Counted from the first letter of the stretch, positions 1 to 9,698 are shown. The stretch is 64,000 bases of DNA from Candidatus Chloroploca sp. Khr17 (GCF_004138165.1 NZ_RYFF01000011.1:62001-126000), one strand, 5' to 3'. Translations and numbers: made by a program. Notes: generated from the sequence alone by a model not told the origin.

Positions 1-244
1 GTTCGGGCCAATGCGCACAACACCTGCTGTCGCGTGTGTTGTATGCATAACAGAACCTTTCACCATGAAAACAATCCCATGACATTTCATATCATGATAG
101 CCCGCGAGAAGTCTACCACGCAGGCTCGTGTCAAAGGGTAATGATCGCTCAACACTACGTAAGGTTTTCTTCTCTGATCAGGATGCGCCAGGATGCTACC
201 ATGAGATAATGTGAGCGTCATAGTTGACGAGATAGGGACTGCGT
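1..244. other. Upstream region of the hox operon
   Basis: No gene is seen here. A short dyad (ACAACAC at 17-23 and GTGTTGT at 36-42, 12-nt spacer) could be an operator or the end of an upstream transcript. An AGGGA-like ribosome binding site lies about 9 nt before the hoxE ATG. I found no convincing -35/-10 pair and no Rex-type TTGTG-N8-CACAA site. Confidence 0.35.
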
Positions 245-754
245 ATGGCTACTGCCTCTCCCCGCGAGGTACCCACCGACCAGGCGAATGACAAACGCCT
301 CAAGATCCTTGAGGCGACGATGAAACGCCACCAGTACCGCGCTGATGCGCTGATCGAGGTCTTGCATAAAGCGCAAGAATTGTATGGGCATCTGACCGAA
401 GATCGGTTACTGGCGATTGCCCATAGCCTGCACCTTCCTCCGAGTCGCGTCTATGGGGTGGCGACGTTTTATCATTTCTTTAGCCTGACCCCTCAAGGCG
501 AGCACAGTTGTACCGTCTGCCTTGGAACGGCATGTTATGTCAAAGGGGCGATGGAACTGCTCGCGGCCCTCGAAGCCGAGAGTGGCCTGCGGGCGGGGTC
601 AACTTCTGCCGATCGCAAGCTTTCGCTATTGACCGCTCGCTGCCTCGGGGCGTGCGGCATTGCGCCTGCGGTAATCGTGGATGGCAATGTGACCGGCCAT
701 GCCGATCCCGAAGTGATGCGGGCACGAGTGCGTGCGTTGCTTGATGAGGAGTGA
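245..754 (+). CDS. hoxE: HoxE, [2Fe-2S] subunit of bidirectional NAD-linked hydrogenase
   Basis: HoxE is the 24-kDa NuoE-like subunit of the diaphorase half of the bidirectional [NiFe] hydrogenase. It links the NADH module to further electron carriers. The 169-residue protein has the NuoE helical N-terminus (YRADALIEVLHKAQELYG), then the thioredoxin-like fold with four cluster cysteines: CTVCLGTAC supplies two and ARCLGACG two. Length is normal for HoxE. It is the first gene of a same-strand run of five; hoxF starts 9 nt after its stop. NuoE is the paralogue, but the hoxF, hoxU, hoxY and hoxH neighbours settle the call. Confidence 0.93.
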   Translation: MATASPREVPTDQANDKRLKILEATMKRHQYRADALIEVLHKAQELYGHLTEDRLLAIAHSLHLPPSRVYGVATFYHFFSLTPQGEHSCTVCLGTACYVKGAMELLAALEAESGLRAGSTSADRKLSLLTARCLGACGIAPAVIVDGNVTGHADPEVMRARVRALLDEE

Positions 755-763
755 GGGGGTGTG

Positions 764-2380
764 ATGGAATTTCAAGATCTTCAGATCATGGCCGAGCAGG
801 AACGAACCCGCCGGAAGGCGATTCGGATCCACTGCTGTACCTCCTCGGGATGCCAGGCTTCGGGTGCGCTTGAGCTCTTTCATCAGTTGCAAGCGGCGGT
901 TGAGGCGGCAGGACAGAACGAGCGGGTTGACATTATTGGCGTCGGGTGTATGGGCTTTTGCGGCCAGGGGCCGATGGTGAGTGTCGAAGCTGACGGGGTG
1001 CTCTTTGAACATGTGCGCCCTGAACAGGCCCCCGAAATTATTGCTTCACTTGATGGCGGCCCGTGCAACGTCAAACAGGGCGACCACGCCCATCCGTTTT
1101 TTGCCCGTCAAATGCATATTGTGCGGCGCAATGGCGGCGTGATCGATCCCGAACGGATCGAGGAGTATATTGCGGTCGGTGGCTATCAGGCACTCTATCA
1201 TGTGCTCCACGAGATGAGTCCGGCTGAGGTGATTGATGCGATCACCCGCAGTGGTCTGCGCGGACGAGGCGGGGCCGGCTATCCGACAGGCCTGAAATGG
1301 GCGACGGTCGCCAAGAGTCCCGGTGAACGCAAATTTGTCATCTGCAATGGCGATGAGGGCGATCCCGGGGCTTTTATGGATCGCAGTATTCTCGAAAGCG
1401 ATCCGCATCTCATCCTTGAAGGGATGAGCATTGCAGCCTATGCGGTCGGGGCCGATCAGGGCTACCTCTATGTGCGCGGTGAGTATCCGCTCGCGATTGC
1501 GCGCCTGCAGAAGGCTATTGCCCAGGCCAGAAAACATGATCTGCTCGGGAGCCAAATCTTTGATACGAGTTTCAACTTCCGGGTTGATATTCGGGTCGGG
1601 GCCGGTGCGTTTGTCTGTGGCGAAGAGACGGCCCTGATCGCGAGTATCGAAGGCCGCCGCGGCCAACCCCGGCCCCGGCCTCCGTATCCCGCTGAACACG
1701 GCCTCTGGGGCTATCCCACGCTGATCAATAATGTCGAGACCTTTGGCAATATTGCCCCGATTATCACCAATGGCGCCGACTGGTACGCCGGCATTGGCAC
1801 CGAACGCAGCAAGGGCACCAAGGTCTTTGCGCTGACCGGCAAGGTACGCAATACCGGCTTGATCGAGGTACCTATGGGCATGACCATCCGCGAGATTGTC
1901 GAAGAACTCGGCGGCGGTACCCCCGATGGAACCCCAGTCAAAGGGGTGCAGACCGGCGGCCCCTCTGGGGGCTGCATTCCCGAGGCTCTCTTTGATACGC
2001 CCGTTGATTACGAGTCGCTTGCCGAGGTTGGCTCGATTATGGGTTCGGGGGGCATGGTCGTGATGGATGCCACCACCAACATGGTGGAAATTGCCCGTTT
2101 TTACATGGAATTTTGCATGGACGAGTCATGCGGCAAGTGCATTCCATGTCGCACGGGTACCGTGCAAATGTATCGCCTGCTGAGCAAGATCAGTGCTGGG
2201 CAAGCAACGGCAGCCGATCTGGCGACCCTGGAACAACTCTGCCACCTGCTGCGTGAGACGAGTCTCTGTGGCCTAGGCCAGTCGGCACCCAATCCCGTGC
2301 AGAGTACGCTGCGTTATTTTCGTGAGGAGTATGAACGGTTGCTCCGCAAACGGGTGACGATCAATCTGACCAGTCGCTGA
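764..2380 (+). CDS. hoxF: HoxF, NADH/FMN-binding diaphorase subunit
   Basis: HoxF is the NuoF-like flavoprotein that exchanges electrons between NAD(H) and the Fe-S chain of the hydrogenase. The N-terminal 110 residues form a thioredoxin-like [2Fe-2S] domain (IHCCTSSGC and [11 protein letters not shown]). The NuoF core follows with the NADH/FMN motifs [13 protein letters not shown] and [13 protein letters not shown], and the N3 [4Fe-4S] motif [12 protein letters not shown]. The ATG at 764 follows a GAGGAGTGAGGGGG stretch and is preferred over the GTG at 761. The stop codon abuts a MITE-like palindrome that separates this gene from hoxU by 218 nt, a break in an otherwise compact operon. Confidence 0.93.
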   Translation: MEFQDLQIMAEQERTRRKAIRIHCCTSSGCQASGALELFHQLQAAVEAAGQNERVDIIGVGCMGFCGQGPMVSVEADGVLFEHVRPEQAPEIIASLDGGPCNVKQGDHAHPFFARQMHIVRRNGGVIDPERIEEYIAVGGYQALYHVLHEMSPAEVIDAITRSGLRGRGGAGYPTGLKWATVAKSPGERKFVICNGDEGDPGAFMDRSILESDPHLILEGMSIAAYAVGADQGYLYVRGEYPLAIARLQKAIAQARKHDLLGSQIFDTSFNFRVDIRVGAGAFVCGEETALIASIEGRRGQPRPRPPYPAEHGLWGYPTLINNVETFGNIAPIITNGADWYAGIGTERSKGTKVFALTGKVRNTGLIEVPMGMTIREIVEELGGGTPDGTPVKGVQTGGPSGGCIPEALFDTPVDYESLAEVGSIMGSGGMVVMDATTNMVEIARFYMEFCMDESCGKCIPCRTGTVQMYRLLSKISAGQATAADLATLEQLCHLLRETSLCGLGQSAPNPVQSTLRYFREEYERLLRKRVTINLTSR

Positions 2381-2382
2381 GT

Positions 2383-2511
2383 AGTGTGTAACAAAAGTTT
2401 CCCGGTAGCACCGCCGACCACGAATATGGGCGTTGCGGTGCGGTATTCGTTTCTTCGTGCCCCTATTCGTGGACGGCGAACGACCCCAGAAAACTTACGT
2501 TACACACCACT
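2383..2511. mobile_element. MITE-like palindromic element, copy A
   Basis: About 129 bp with imperfect terminal inverted repeats: AGTGTGTAACAAAAGTTT at the left, and the reverse complement of AAAACTTACGTTACACACCACT at the right. An inner inverted repeat is built on CCGACCACGAAT. It codes for no recognisable protein. GAGT at 2379-2382 is repeated at 2512-2515, a candidate 4-bp target duplication that includes the GA of the hoxF stop codon. A second copy lies at 28441-28585. Confidence 0.75.
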
Positions 2512-2598
2512 GAGTGGTCGGGGAGCTAAATTTTCTGATGTTTCTGCACCCTGGGTGCGCGAACGATCACCCGCCGCCTAGCGCCAAAGGAAGATGGC

Positions 2599-3306
2599 AT
2601 GGCCGCAAGAACCTTGACGATTAATGGAACGCTGATCAGTGCCCGCTCGAATGAGACGGTGCTGGAAGCAGCACGTGAGGCCGGAATCAGCATCCCGACG
2701 CTTTGCCACCTGGATGGGCTCTCTGAAGTGGGTGCCTGTCGGCTCTGTCTGGTTGAGATCGCTGGCTCGCCCAAACTGCAACCCGCCTGTCATACCACCG
2801 TCACCGAGGGGATGGAGGTGCAGACAGATACGCCCCGCCTCAAGGCTCACCGCCGGGCGATCGTTGAACTGCTCTTTGCTGAACGCAACCATATCTGTGC
2901 CGTCTGTGTCGCCTCAGGACACTGTGAATTGCAACAACTGGCCGTCGAAGTTGGGATGAGCCATGTGCGCTACGAGTATCTCTCGCCAGATTGCAGCGTT
3001 GATATCAGCCACGCCCGCTTTGGCATTGACCATAATCGCTGTGTGCTCTGTACCCGCTGTGTGCGCGCCTGCGACGAGGTCGAAGGCGTGCATACCTGGG
3101 ATATTGCGGGACGCGGAACAAATGCGCGGCTGATTACTGATCTCAATGTGCCATGGGGCGAGGCGACGAGTTGTACCTCATGTGGCAAGTGCCTCCTCGC
3201 ATGTCCGACCGGGGCCATCTTTAGTCGTGGGAGCACCGTGGCTGAGCTTGAACGCGATGCCAGTCGTATTGCTACGATTGTGGCGGCCCGCAATGAACGC
3301 TGGTGA
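2599..3306 (+). CDS. hoxU: HoxU, ferredoxin-like Fe-S subunit
   Basis: HoxU is the NuoG N-terminal-like subunit that carries electrons from HoxF to the hydrogenase dimer. The 235 residues hold, in order, a plant-type [2Fe-2S] ferredoxin domain ([20 protein letters not shown], then PACHT), a His-Cys [4Fe-4S] segment ([18 protein letters not shown]), and two 4Fe-4S ferredoxin motifs ([11 protein letters not shown] and [16 protein letters not shown]). AAGGAAG stands about 7 nt before the ATG. The gene has the normal HoxU length. The repeat upstream may reduce its transcription relative to hoxEF or supply a processing site. Confidence 0.93.
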   Translation: MAARTLTINGTLISARSNETVLEAAREAGISIPTLCHLDGLSEVGACRLCLVEIAGSPKLQPACHTTVTEGMEVQTDTPRLKAHRRAIVELLFAERNHICAVCVASGHCELQQLAVEVGMSHVRYEYLSPDCSVDISHARFGIDHNRCVLCTRCVRACDEVEGVHTWDIAGRGTNARLITDLNVPWGEATSCTSCGKCLLACPTGAIFSRGSTVAELERDASRIATIVAARNERW

Positions 3307-3326
3307 CGCCGAAATGGAGAGACTAT

Positions 3327-3860
3327 ATGAACCGTCTGAAGCTTGCAACTGTCTGGTTAGGAGGATGCTCGGGTTGCCATATGTCGCTCCTCGATCTTGA
3401 TGAATGGCTGATCGATCTTGCCGCCCACGTCGAACTGGTCTATAGCCCGATTGCTGATCAGAAGACCTTTCCCGAAGGTGTCGATCTGACCCTGGTCGAA
3501 GGCGCGATTGCCAATGATGAGCATCTCGAATTGATTCAGGATGTCCGTGAGCGGAGCCGCATGGTTGTCGCGCTCGGTGATTGCGCGGTGACCGGCAATG
3601 TGACCGCGTTGCGCAACCCGCTCGGCGAGGCGCGCAGCATCCTGCAGCAGGTCTATATTGAACACGGCGACCCACGTGGGGTTCTGCCGAGTACGCCAGG
3701 GATTGTCCCGATCCTGCTTGATCAGGTCATCCCGATCCATATGATCATCCCCGTTGACCTCTTCCTGGCAGGTTGTCCTCCTTCTGGCCCACGCATTCGC
3801 GCCGTGCTCGAAGCCTTGCTGGCAGGTACACCACCTGAATTGGCCGGAGGGTTCGGGTAA
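3327..3860 (+). CDS. hoxY: HoxY, small subunit of [NiFe] hydrogenase
   Basis: HoxY binds the proximal [4Fe-4S] cluster and pairs with HoxH. The signatures are [13 protein letters not shown] at the N-terminus, GDCAVTGNV in the middle and [10 protein letters not shown] near the C-terminus, which give the cluster cysteines. There is no twin-arginine signal, in line with a cytoplasmic enzyme. I choose the ATG at 3327 because a GGAGAG ribosome binding site precedes it. A GTG at 3303 would overlap hoxU and add eight residues. About 177 residues is usual for cyanobacterial-type HoxY. Confidence 0.93.
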   Translation: MNRLKLATVWLGGCSGCHMSLLDLDEWLIDLAAHVELVYSPIADQKTFPEGVDLTLVEGAIANDEHLELIQDVRERSRMVVALGDCAVTGNVTALRNPLGEARSILQQVYIEHGDPRGVLPSTPGIVPILLDQVIPIHMIIPVDLFLAGCPPSGPRIRAVLEALLAGTPPELAGGFG

Positions 3861-3926
3861 GCGCGACACCCAAGCAACGCACTTGGACGCATATGGCCCT
3901 CGCCAGAGGCCTACAGAGGAAAACCT

Positions 3927-5351
3927 ATGACACAGACTATCGTGATCGATCCTGTCACCCGTATTGAGGGACACGCAAAGATCAGCATCTATCTCGACAA
4001 TGACGGGTCGGTGCGCGATGCCCAGTTTCACGTCACCGAGTTTCGTGGCTTTGAGCGCTTTTGCATCGGGCGGCCCTTCTGGGAAATGCCGGCGATTACG
4101 GCTCGCATCTGCGGTATCTGCCCAATTAGCCACATCCTGGCGTCGGCCAAAGCAGGCGACGCCTTGCTGGCCGTTGAAATTCCGCCGGCTGCTGACAAAT
4201 TGCGGCGGCTAATGAATCTCGGCCAGATTATTCAATCGCACGCGCTCAGCTTCTTTCACCTCAGCGGGCCCGATCTCTTTCTTGGCTATGAGAGTGATCC
4301 GGCGAAACGCAATATCTTTGGGCTGATTGCGGCTGAACCAGACTTTGCCCGCGGGGGCATTCGGCTCCGTCAGTTTGGTCAAGAGATCATCGAGGCGCTC
4401 GGTGGACGCAAGATCCACCCCGCCTGGGCGGTGCCCGGCGGTGTCCGTTCGGGGATGAGTGAAGAGGTGCGGGCGGCCTTTCGCCAGCGTTTGCCCGAAG
4501 CAATGGAGGTCACCCGCAAGGCGATGGCACGCTTCAAGACCGTGCTTGATACCAGTGACGAAGAAGTTGCCAGCTATGGCTTCTTCCCGAGCCTTTTTGC
4601 GGGCCTGGTGACGCCCGAAGGCAACTGGGAACATCACGGCGGCAAACTGCGCGTGCGTAATGCCGAAGGCCAGATCCTGGCCGACCAGGTCAAAGCTGAC
4701 GACTACCAGCAACTCTTTGGCGAAGCATCGGAAGCCTGGAGCTACCTGAAATTCCCGTATTATCAACCCCTCGGCTATCCCGACGGCATCTATCGGGTGG
4801 GGCCATTGGCGCGCCTGAACGTGTGCGACCAGGTGGGGACACCACTGGCCGACGCAGAACTGACCGAGATGCGCCAGCGTGCTGGGCACCGGATGGTGAC
4901 GGCAAGCTTCTATTATCACTATGCACGGCTGATCGAGATCCTCGGGGCGCTTGAATTGGTCACCCAGTTGCTCGATGATGCCGACCTGAGTTCGAGCGTG
5001 TTGCGCGCCGATGCCGGGGTCAATCATCTCGAAGCCGTCGGCTGTAGCGAAGCCCCACGGGGGAGCCTCTTTCATCATTATCAGGTCGACAAGAATGGCC
5101 TGATCACCTATCTAAACCTGATCATCGCGACAGGGCAGAACAACCTGGCAATGAACCAGACCGTCGCGCAGATCGCCCGCCGCTACCTGCGCGGGGATCG
5201 CCTCGAAGAAGGTTTGCTCAATCGGGTCGAGGCCGGCATCCGAGCATATGACCCGTGCCTGAGTTGCTCGACCCACGCGGTAGGCCAGGCGGCCTTTGCG
5301 ATCAGCCTGATCGGCCCCGATGGGCGTGTAGTGGATCACGCGGTGCGGTAG
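3927..5351 (+). CDS. hoxH: HoxH, large catalytic subunit of [NiFe] hydrogenase
   Basis: HoxH carries the NiFe active site that splits or forms H2. Both ligand motifs are present: [14 protein letters not shown] near the N-terminus and [10 protein letters not shown] near the C-terminus. The protein continues 24 residues after that histidine, and this tail should be removed by a HoxW-type endopeptidase after nickel insertion. No hoxW or hyp gene is in the window, so maturation genes must lie elsewhere. AGAGGAAAACCT before the ATG contains the ribosome binding site. This is the last gene of the hox run; a perfect hairpin follows it. Confidence 0.95.
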   Translation: MTQTIVIDPVTRIEGHAKISIYLDNDGSVRDAQFHVTEFRGFERFCIGRPFWEMPAITARICGICPISHILASAKAGDALLAVEIPPAADKLRRLMNLGQIIQSHALSFFHLSGPDLFLGYESDPAKRNIFGLIAAEPDFARGGIRLRQFGQEIIEALGGRKIHPAWAVPGGVRSGMSEEVRAAFRQRLPEAMEVTRKAMARFKTVLDTSDEEVASYGFFPSLFAGLVTPEGNWEHHGGKLRVRNAEGQILADQVKADDYQQLFGEASEAWSYLKFPYYQPLGYPDGIYRVGPLARLNVCDQVGTPLADAELTEMRQRAGHRMVTASFYYHYARLIEILGALELVTQLLDDADLSSSVLRADAGVNHLEAVGCSEAPRGSLFHHYQVDKNGLITYLNLIIATGQNNLAMNQTVAQIARRYLRGDRLEEGLLNRVEAGIRAYDPCLSCSTHAVGQAAFAISLIGPDGRVVDHAVR

Positions 5352-5379
5352 GGTGTGGGGGCCAGCGGCCCCAAGAATC

Positions 5380-5436
5380 TTCCTTGTGCTGGCGAAAACG
5401 GCCAACTTTGTTGGCCGTTTTCGCCAGCACAAGGAA
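5380..5436. repeat. Perfect 26-bp-arm hairpin after hoxH
   Basis: Two perfect 26-nt arms (5380-5405 and 5411-5436) flank a CTTTG loop. No long U tract follows, so it is not a classic terminator, although it may protect the 3' end of the hox mRNA. The core GTGCTGGCGAAAACGGCC recurs in the hairpin at 42294-42346. GGGGCC-rich flanks resemble the repeat at 29465-29548. Confidence 0.8.
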
Positions 5437-5499
5437 GGCTTTTAGGGCAACCGCCCTAACATTGGAGCCAAGTCCCCACGAAGCACTTACGCAGTTCTA

Positions 5500-5508
5500 T
5501 GCTATAAT
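5500..5508 (+). promoter_or_regulatory. Extended -10 promoter, probably for dnaN
   Basis: TGCTATAAT is a consensus extended -10 element. It lies about 140 nt upstream of the dnaN ATG. No good -35 hexamer is seen 17 nt upstream, which extended -10 promoters can do without. The same TGCTATAAT occurs on the minus strand before the PP2C cassette. Confidence 0.45.
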
Positions 5509-5649
5509 TGCGCCACACAATAAAGCTACATTGCAACGCCTGTGGTCAGGTATCGAGGAAGAAGCAAGGAGCACCTGCGCCTTCCTTGCCACGGGTTCGT
5601 TCTGTACCCGAGGAAAGCAGCTTTTCTATATTAAAGGCAAGCACGTCGT

Positions 5650-6783
5650 ATGAAGTTGACCTGTCTGCAAGATAACCTCAAACGTGGCCTCGCCACAGTC
5701 AGCCACGCGGTCGCCGGCAAAAGCACCCTGCCTGTCCTCTCTAATGTATTGCTTGCCACCGACGAAGGTCGGCTGAAACTCGCGGCAACGAATCTCGAAG
5801 TTGGTATTACGCACTGGATCGGGGCGCAAATCCAGGACGAAGGTGCCGTGACGGTGCCAGCAAAATTGCTGGCCGATGTGATTGGGAGCCTGCCCAATGA
5901 CCGGGTGACGTTGACCCTTGATGCTCGTACGCAGACACTCAAGGTCGAATGTGGCCGTTTCACAAGCAATATCAAGGGTATTGAGGCAGACGAGTTTCCA
6001 ACGATTCCCTCGATCACCGGGCAAGAGCCACTCACCTCGCTGCCCCCTGATGTGCTGCGGGAAGCGATTGACCAGGTCGTCTTCGCGGCCGCAACCGATG
6101 AGTCGCGCCCTGTGCTTGCCGGTGTGCTCGTGCGGTTGAACGATACGCGCCTCTTTTTCGCCGCTGCCGATGGCTTTCGTCTGGCAACACGAAATGTGCC
6201 CCTGCCTGAACCCGTCACGCGCCAGAGCGAATTCATTGTGCCTGCCCGCACGCTTGCCGAGTTGGCACGGATCGCTGGCGAAACTCAGGGCCAGGTGAGT
6301 ATCACCGTCGCCACCGGGGGCAGCCAGGTGCTCTTCCATACCGAAACGACTGAGCTTGTCTCGCGACTCATTGATGGACGCTTCCCCGATGTCGAGCGTA
6401 TCATTCCCCAGCAGCACATGACCCGTTCGGTGCTCGAAACGAGTGAGCTCGCTAAAGCGGTCAAACTTGCCTCGTATTTCGCTACGGCGAGTCAGAACGT
6501 TGTGAAACTAACGATGGAACCCGGCGGCGAACTTGGGCCAGGACGGGTGATCATCAGCGCGAATGCCGCCGAAGTTGGTGATAATACCGGCGAAATTGAT
6601 GGTATGATTCAGGGTGAGGGTGGGCAGATTGCCCTCAATGTCAAATATTTGACGGAATTGCTCGGGGCAATTAAGAGTGCCCAAATCACCTTGGAGACCC
6701 AATCACCCCAGAGTCCTGGGGTCTTTAAGCCTGTCGGTCAAGATGGCTATATCCATATTATTATGCCCATGAGCATTCGCTAG
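5650..6783 (+). CDS. dnaN: DNA polymerase III beta sliding clamp
   Basis: DnaN forms the ring-shaped dimer that tethers DNA polymerase III to template DNA. The 377 residues are full length with three clamp domains. The N-terminus (MKLTCLQDNLKRGLATVSHA), the motif KSTLPVLSNVLL and the C-terminal end VGQDGYIHIIMPMSIR are typical; the last part contributes to the partner-binding cleft. The gene stands alone on its transcript between the hox operon and a regulator gene. dnaA, recF and gyrB are not near it here, so it is not in the classical oriC cluster. Confidence 0.96.
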   Translation: MKLTCLQDNLKRGLATVSHAVAGKSTLPVLSNVLLATDEGRLKLAATNLEVGITHWIGAQIQDEGAVTVPAKLLADVIGSLPNDRVTLTLDARTQTLKVECGRFTSNIKGIEADEFPTIPSITGQEPLTSLPPDVLREAIDQVVFAAATDESRPVLAGVLVRLNDTRLFFAAADGFRLATRNVPLPEPVTRQSEFIVPARTLAELARIAGETQGQVSITVATGGSQVLFHTETTELVSRLIDGRFPDVERIIPQQHMTRSVLETSELAKAVKLASYFATASQNVVKLTMEPGGELGPGRVIISANAAEVGDNTGEIDGMIQGEGGQIALNVKYLTELLGAIKSAQITLETQSPQSPGVFKPVGQDGYIHIIMPMSIR

Positions 6784-6784
6784 A

Positions 6785-6813
6785 TTGTCGAAAGACGATC
6801 CATCAGCTATACT
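6785..6813 (+). promoter_or_regulatory. Sigma-70-type promoter for the NarL-type regulator
   Basis: TTGTCG (6785-6790) and TATACT (6808-6813) are separated by exactly 17 nt. The site begins directly after the dnaN stop codon and lies 100 nt upstream of the regulator start, so the regulator and lipoprotein genes probably have their own transcript. Confidence 0.5.
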
Positions 6814-6913
6814 ATTGAGTCAGTTCTGAGAAATGTAGCATCGTAACGCTAGGCATAGCTCGTCGCGATTTACGTGCTCGTGCGCACTCTGGATCAGTGC
6901 AAGGGAGCCGTTC

Positions 6914-7600
6914 TTGAGTATCACTTCGATTGTACTTGTACATGCCCATACGATTTTCCGCGAAGGGCTACGCCATCACATCATGGCCTTGCCTGATACA
7001 ATCATCGTTGGGGAAGCAGGGCATGGTCAGCAGGCGATCCAGCTTGTTGATCATAGTAACCCTGATCTGGTGTTGATGGATGTTGATCTGCCCGGGGTCA
7101 ATGGGCTTGAGGTGTCACGGGCGTTGAAACGCACGCACCCGCAAACTGGCATTATCCTCTTTAACACCTCAATGGAAGGTAGTTTGGTGGTGAAGGCAAT
7201 CCGGGCCGGGGTAGCAGCCTATGTGCCACGGAATATTGCCTGGCCCAATTTACGCGAGTTGATCCACGAGGTACGCAATGGAGGCTATCCGATCAACGAT
7301 CTGGTGCTCTCGCTGCCCGAGGTCGCCGCTCAGGTGATTGCTGCGTTTCGCCAGATGGTCGTTGATGAAGATACGCAGAGTATCTATTCGCCACTTTCGC
7401 CCCGTGAGCTTGAAGTGATCGAGTTGGTGGCCGCCGGTCGTACAAATAAAGAAATTGCGTCCAGGCTAGATATTAGCAATCAGACGGTTAAAAACCATGT
7501 CTCTTCGATCCTGCGCAAGCTTGCCGTTAATGACCGAACGCAGGCGGTCGTCTATGCGATGCGCCGCGGCTGGATCAAGGTGGTGCTTCCTGGTGATTGA
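6914..7600 (+). CDS. NarL/FixJ-family response regulator with degenerate receiver
   Basis: A 228-residue protein with an N-terminal receiver domain (1-120) and a C-terminal LuxR-type helix-turn-helix (LSPRELEVIELVAAGRTNKE, with NQTVKNHVSSILRKL as recognition helix). The phospho-acceptor Asp56 is present (LVLMDVDLPG). The acidic pair that binds Mg2+, normally DD after beta-1, is replaced by His10-Ala11 (LVHAHTIF), and the conserved lysine position holds Arg106. This receiver may therefore work without phosphorylation or with altered chemistry. The start is a TTG at 6914 preceded by AAGGGAG. The gene is followed after 3 nt by a lipoprotein gene, so the two are co-transcribed. No cognate histidine kinase is adjacent. 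Confidence 0.85.
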   Translation: MSITSIVLVHAHTIFREGLRHHIMALPDTIIVGEAGHGQQAIQLVDHSNPDLVLMDVDLPGVNGLEVSRALKRTHPQTGIILFNTSMEGSLVVKAIRAGVAAYVPRNIAWPNLRELIHEVRNGGYPINDLVLSLPEVAAQVIAAFRQMVVDEDTQSIYSPLSPRELEVIELVAAGRTNKEIASRLDISNQTVKNHVSSILRKLAVNDRTQAVVYAMRRGWIKVVLPGD

Positions 7601-7603
7601 TCA

Positions 7604-9679
7604 ATGACTCTAAACCGCTTCTCGCGCGCTCTGCTCGCGCTTCCACTGATGCTGATGTTGCTGCTCGCCAGTTGTGATTTGACCACGGCTGGGGAACGTG
7701 AAGAGATCGCTGGGATCGAGACGATCCTGGCCCTGACTCCTTCGCCAACTCCGACCGCCAGCAGTACACCCGCGCCAACCAGTACGCCGACGATCACGCC
7801 TATCCCTAGCCCAACTCAACCACCGACGCTCACGCCGTTGCCAACAAGTACGCCGTTGCCCCCAACCCCTACGCCGAATCCGGCACTCGTCGGCTTCGGC
7901 TTCTGCGATCAATCCGCTGGTGATCTGCGCGGCCTCTTTTCGGCCCGCCTCGTGTCCGTTGAAATCAGTGGCAATCCGGCCTACGAGCAGGTGGTGCTGA
8001 ATTTTGAACCCGCTCCTGGGTCCAGTCCTATCGGTGCGCTCGCCTCGTGTGTGAGTGCTAACGACAATGATCAGACACTCCATCAGCTTGAGGTCTACCT
8101 CCCCGGTTGGATCAGGGATGCTCGCTTCGAGGAGTCGGTCGCTGCGCTAACCCAAGCGGTCACCAGAACACGGACGCTTGCTGGGGTACAGCTTGTGCCT
8201 GCCAATGATGGTGAGGCCGGGGCGGTGGTGCAACTCGCCCTGAATGAGCCGCTGCCGTTTCGCCTGAACCTCAGCGGTGATCCGGCCGCCCTCACGATTG
8301 CGGTTGCCCGTACGTCGTCGCTAACCAGTGCCAATGATGCGCTGGCCCTCGGCGTTGATGCTGCCCGTGCTGAACTCGCAGCCCCCCTCTTTATGCTGCT
8401 TGATGGCGATATCTGGCGCATCGAACACGGAACTCAGGCCGCGACCGATGCGATCAGGGCCGAAAATGCTGGGGCCGTCAATCTGACTGACTCGCCCGAG
8501 ACCGAGACGCATCTGGCGGTTAGTCACGATGGCTCGCTCGTGGCGTTCTGTCGCGCGTTGCCCGGGCTTGATCCTGCCGAAACCGAGCTCCCTGTACCAA
8601 GTGTGCTCTGGTTGATGGAGACAGATGGCACGAATCAGCGCCCCATCGCCCAGATTGGCGTCAGTTGTGCCGATCCTGCTTTTAGCCTTGATGATAAGAG
8701 TATTGCCTTTGCCGTCGATGAGACCGGGGCAATGCCGATCCAACGCGCTATTTATAGTGTCCCTACCACCGCGAATACGTCCCCACGCCGCATGCACGAA
8801 GGTGTGGATGAGTGGGGTCGCTCTAGCCCCCAGTGGCTCGATAACGGTGATATGGTGATCGCGGCTACCTCACAAGATGGGCGGAGCACGCTCTTTTTGC
8901 GGCGCGCCAATGGCACGGTCGTTGATGTTGGGGCAGCTATCTTCGTACGCGATGATGGCGAGACCCCCTATAGCGCACTCGGGCAACCCCTCGTCGCCCC
9001 TGATGGCAAACGTTTTGCGGTTGAAGCATGGCGCAATGATGAGCGTGGCGCCGACTTGGTGGTTCTCGATGCCGATGGTACGATCCTTGATATGCTCGGC
9101 ACAGAAACCTTGATCGACATCGCGCCTGGGCCCAGGCTTACCCCGACCATCAGGCCCACCAGTACCGCAGTGCCAACGGTGACGCCGACCAGTCTCCCCA
9201 CCGAGCCAGTCACCACCACCACGACCGCCGAACCAACGCTCACCCCAACAGCCACGACCGAGCCAGAGCAAACGGTGACGCCTACCGCGACACCGCTACC
9301 AACGGCCACGCCGATGCTTGAACCAGTGCGGGAGGGACCTTTCTGGACAAGGGCACTTGGCTGGGATGATAACGGCCATTTGGTCTATCTCACCACGCTC
9401 TGCGCAAGTCAGGCGGTACAGGATTACCAGATCTACCGGTGGAACGGTGCGCAACGTACCGAACTGATCCTGGCCGGCCAGCGTAGAGGTGGCATTGGTC
9501 AGACAGTGATGCAAGGCGATCAACTTGCCTATGTGCTGACGGGCTCACCAGCAGGGCCACGTGTTCCAGTTGCGCTCACTCCGCGCAACCCGGTTGAACT
9601 CTGGCTCTGGGATCTTGCCGAGGGTACGCGTGGGCGGTTGCTCATCACCGAGCGTGGGATGGCTGCATTGCAGCGCTAA
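7604..9679 (+). CDS. Lipoprotein with Pro/Thr-rich linkers and predicted beta-propeller
   Basis: A 691-residue secreted protein of unknown role. The N-terminus is a lipoprotein signal: positive MTLNRFSR, a hydrophobic Leu/Met run and the lipobox LLASC. Two linkers rich in Thr-Pro (about residues 45-90 and 510-575) separate folded parts. The middle and C-terminal parts resemble TolB/WD40-like blades (for example SHDGSLVAFCRA and SLDDKSIAFAVDETG), so a beta-propeller is inferred. It follows the regulator by 3 nt and ends before a strong terminator. It may sense or bind something at the cell surface, but no function is assigned. Confidence 0.7.
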   Translation: MTLNRFSRALLALPLMLMLLLASCDLTTAGEREEIAGIETILALTPSPTPTASSTPAPTSTPTITPIPSPTQPPTLTPLPTSTPLPPTPTPNPALVGFGFCDQSAGDLRGLFSARLVSVEISGNPAYEQVVLNFEPAPGSSPIGALASCVSANDNDQTLHQLEVYLPGWIRDARFEESVAALTQAVTRTRTLAGVQLVPANDGEAGAVVQLALNEPLPFRLNLSGDPAALTIAVARTSSLTSANDALALGVDAARAELAAPLFMLLDGDIWRIEHGTQAATDAIRAENAGAVNLTDSPETETHLAVSHDGSLVAFCRALPGLDPAETELPVPSVLWLMETDGTNQRPIAQIGVSCADPAFSLDDKSIAFAVDETGAMPIQRAIYSVPTTANTSPRRMHEGVDEWGRSSPQWLDNGDMVIAATSQDGRSTLFLRRANGTVVDVGAAIFVRDDGETPYSALGQPLVAPDGKRFAVEAWRNDERGADLVVLDADGTILDMLGTETLIDIAPGPRLTPTIRPTSTAVPTVTPTSLPTEPVTTTTTAEPTLTPTATTEPEQTVTPTATPLPTATPMLEPVREGPFWTRALGWDDNGHLVYLTTLCASQAVQDYQIYRWNGAQRTELILAGQRRGGIGQTVMQGDQLAYVLTGSPAGPRVPVALTPRNPVELWLWDLAEGTRGRLLITERGMAALQR

Positions 9680-9698
9680 ACACCTGATGTTATGGTTG

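Noticed and set aside
3357-4133. Minus-strand frame across hoxY and hoxH
   Set aside because: Both hox genes have their catalytic motifs on the plus strand; the antisense frame spans the junction and has no similarity.
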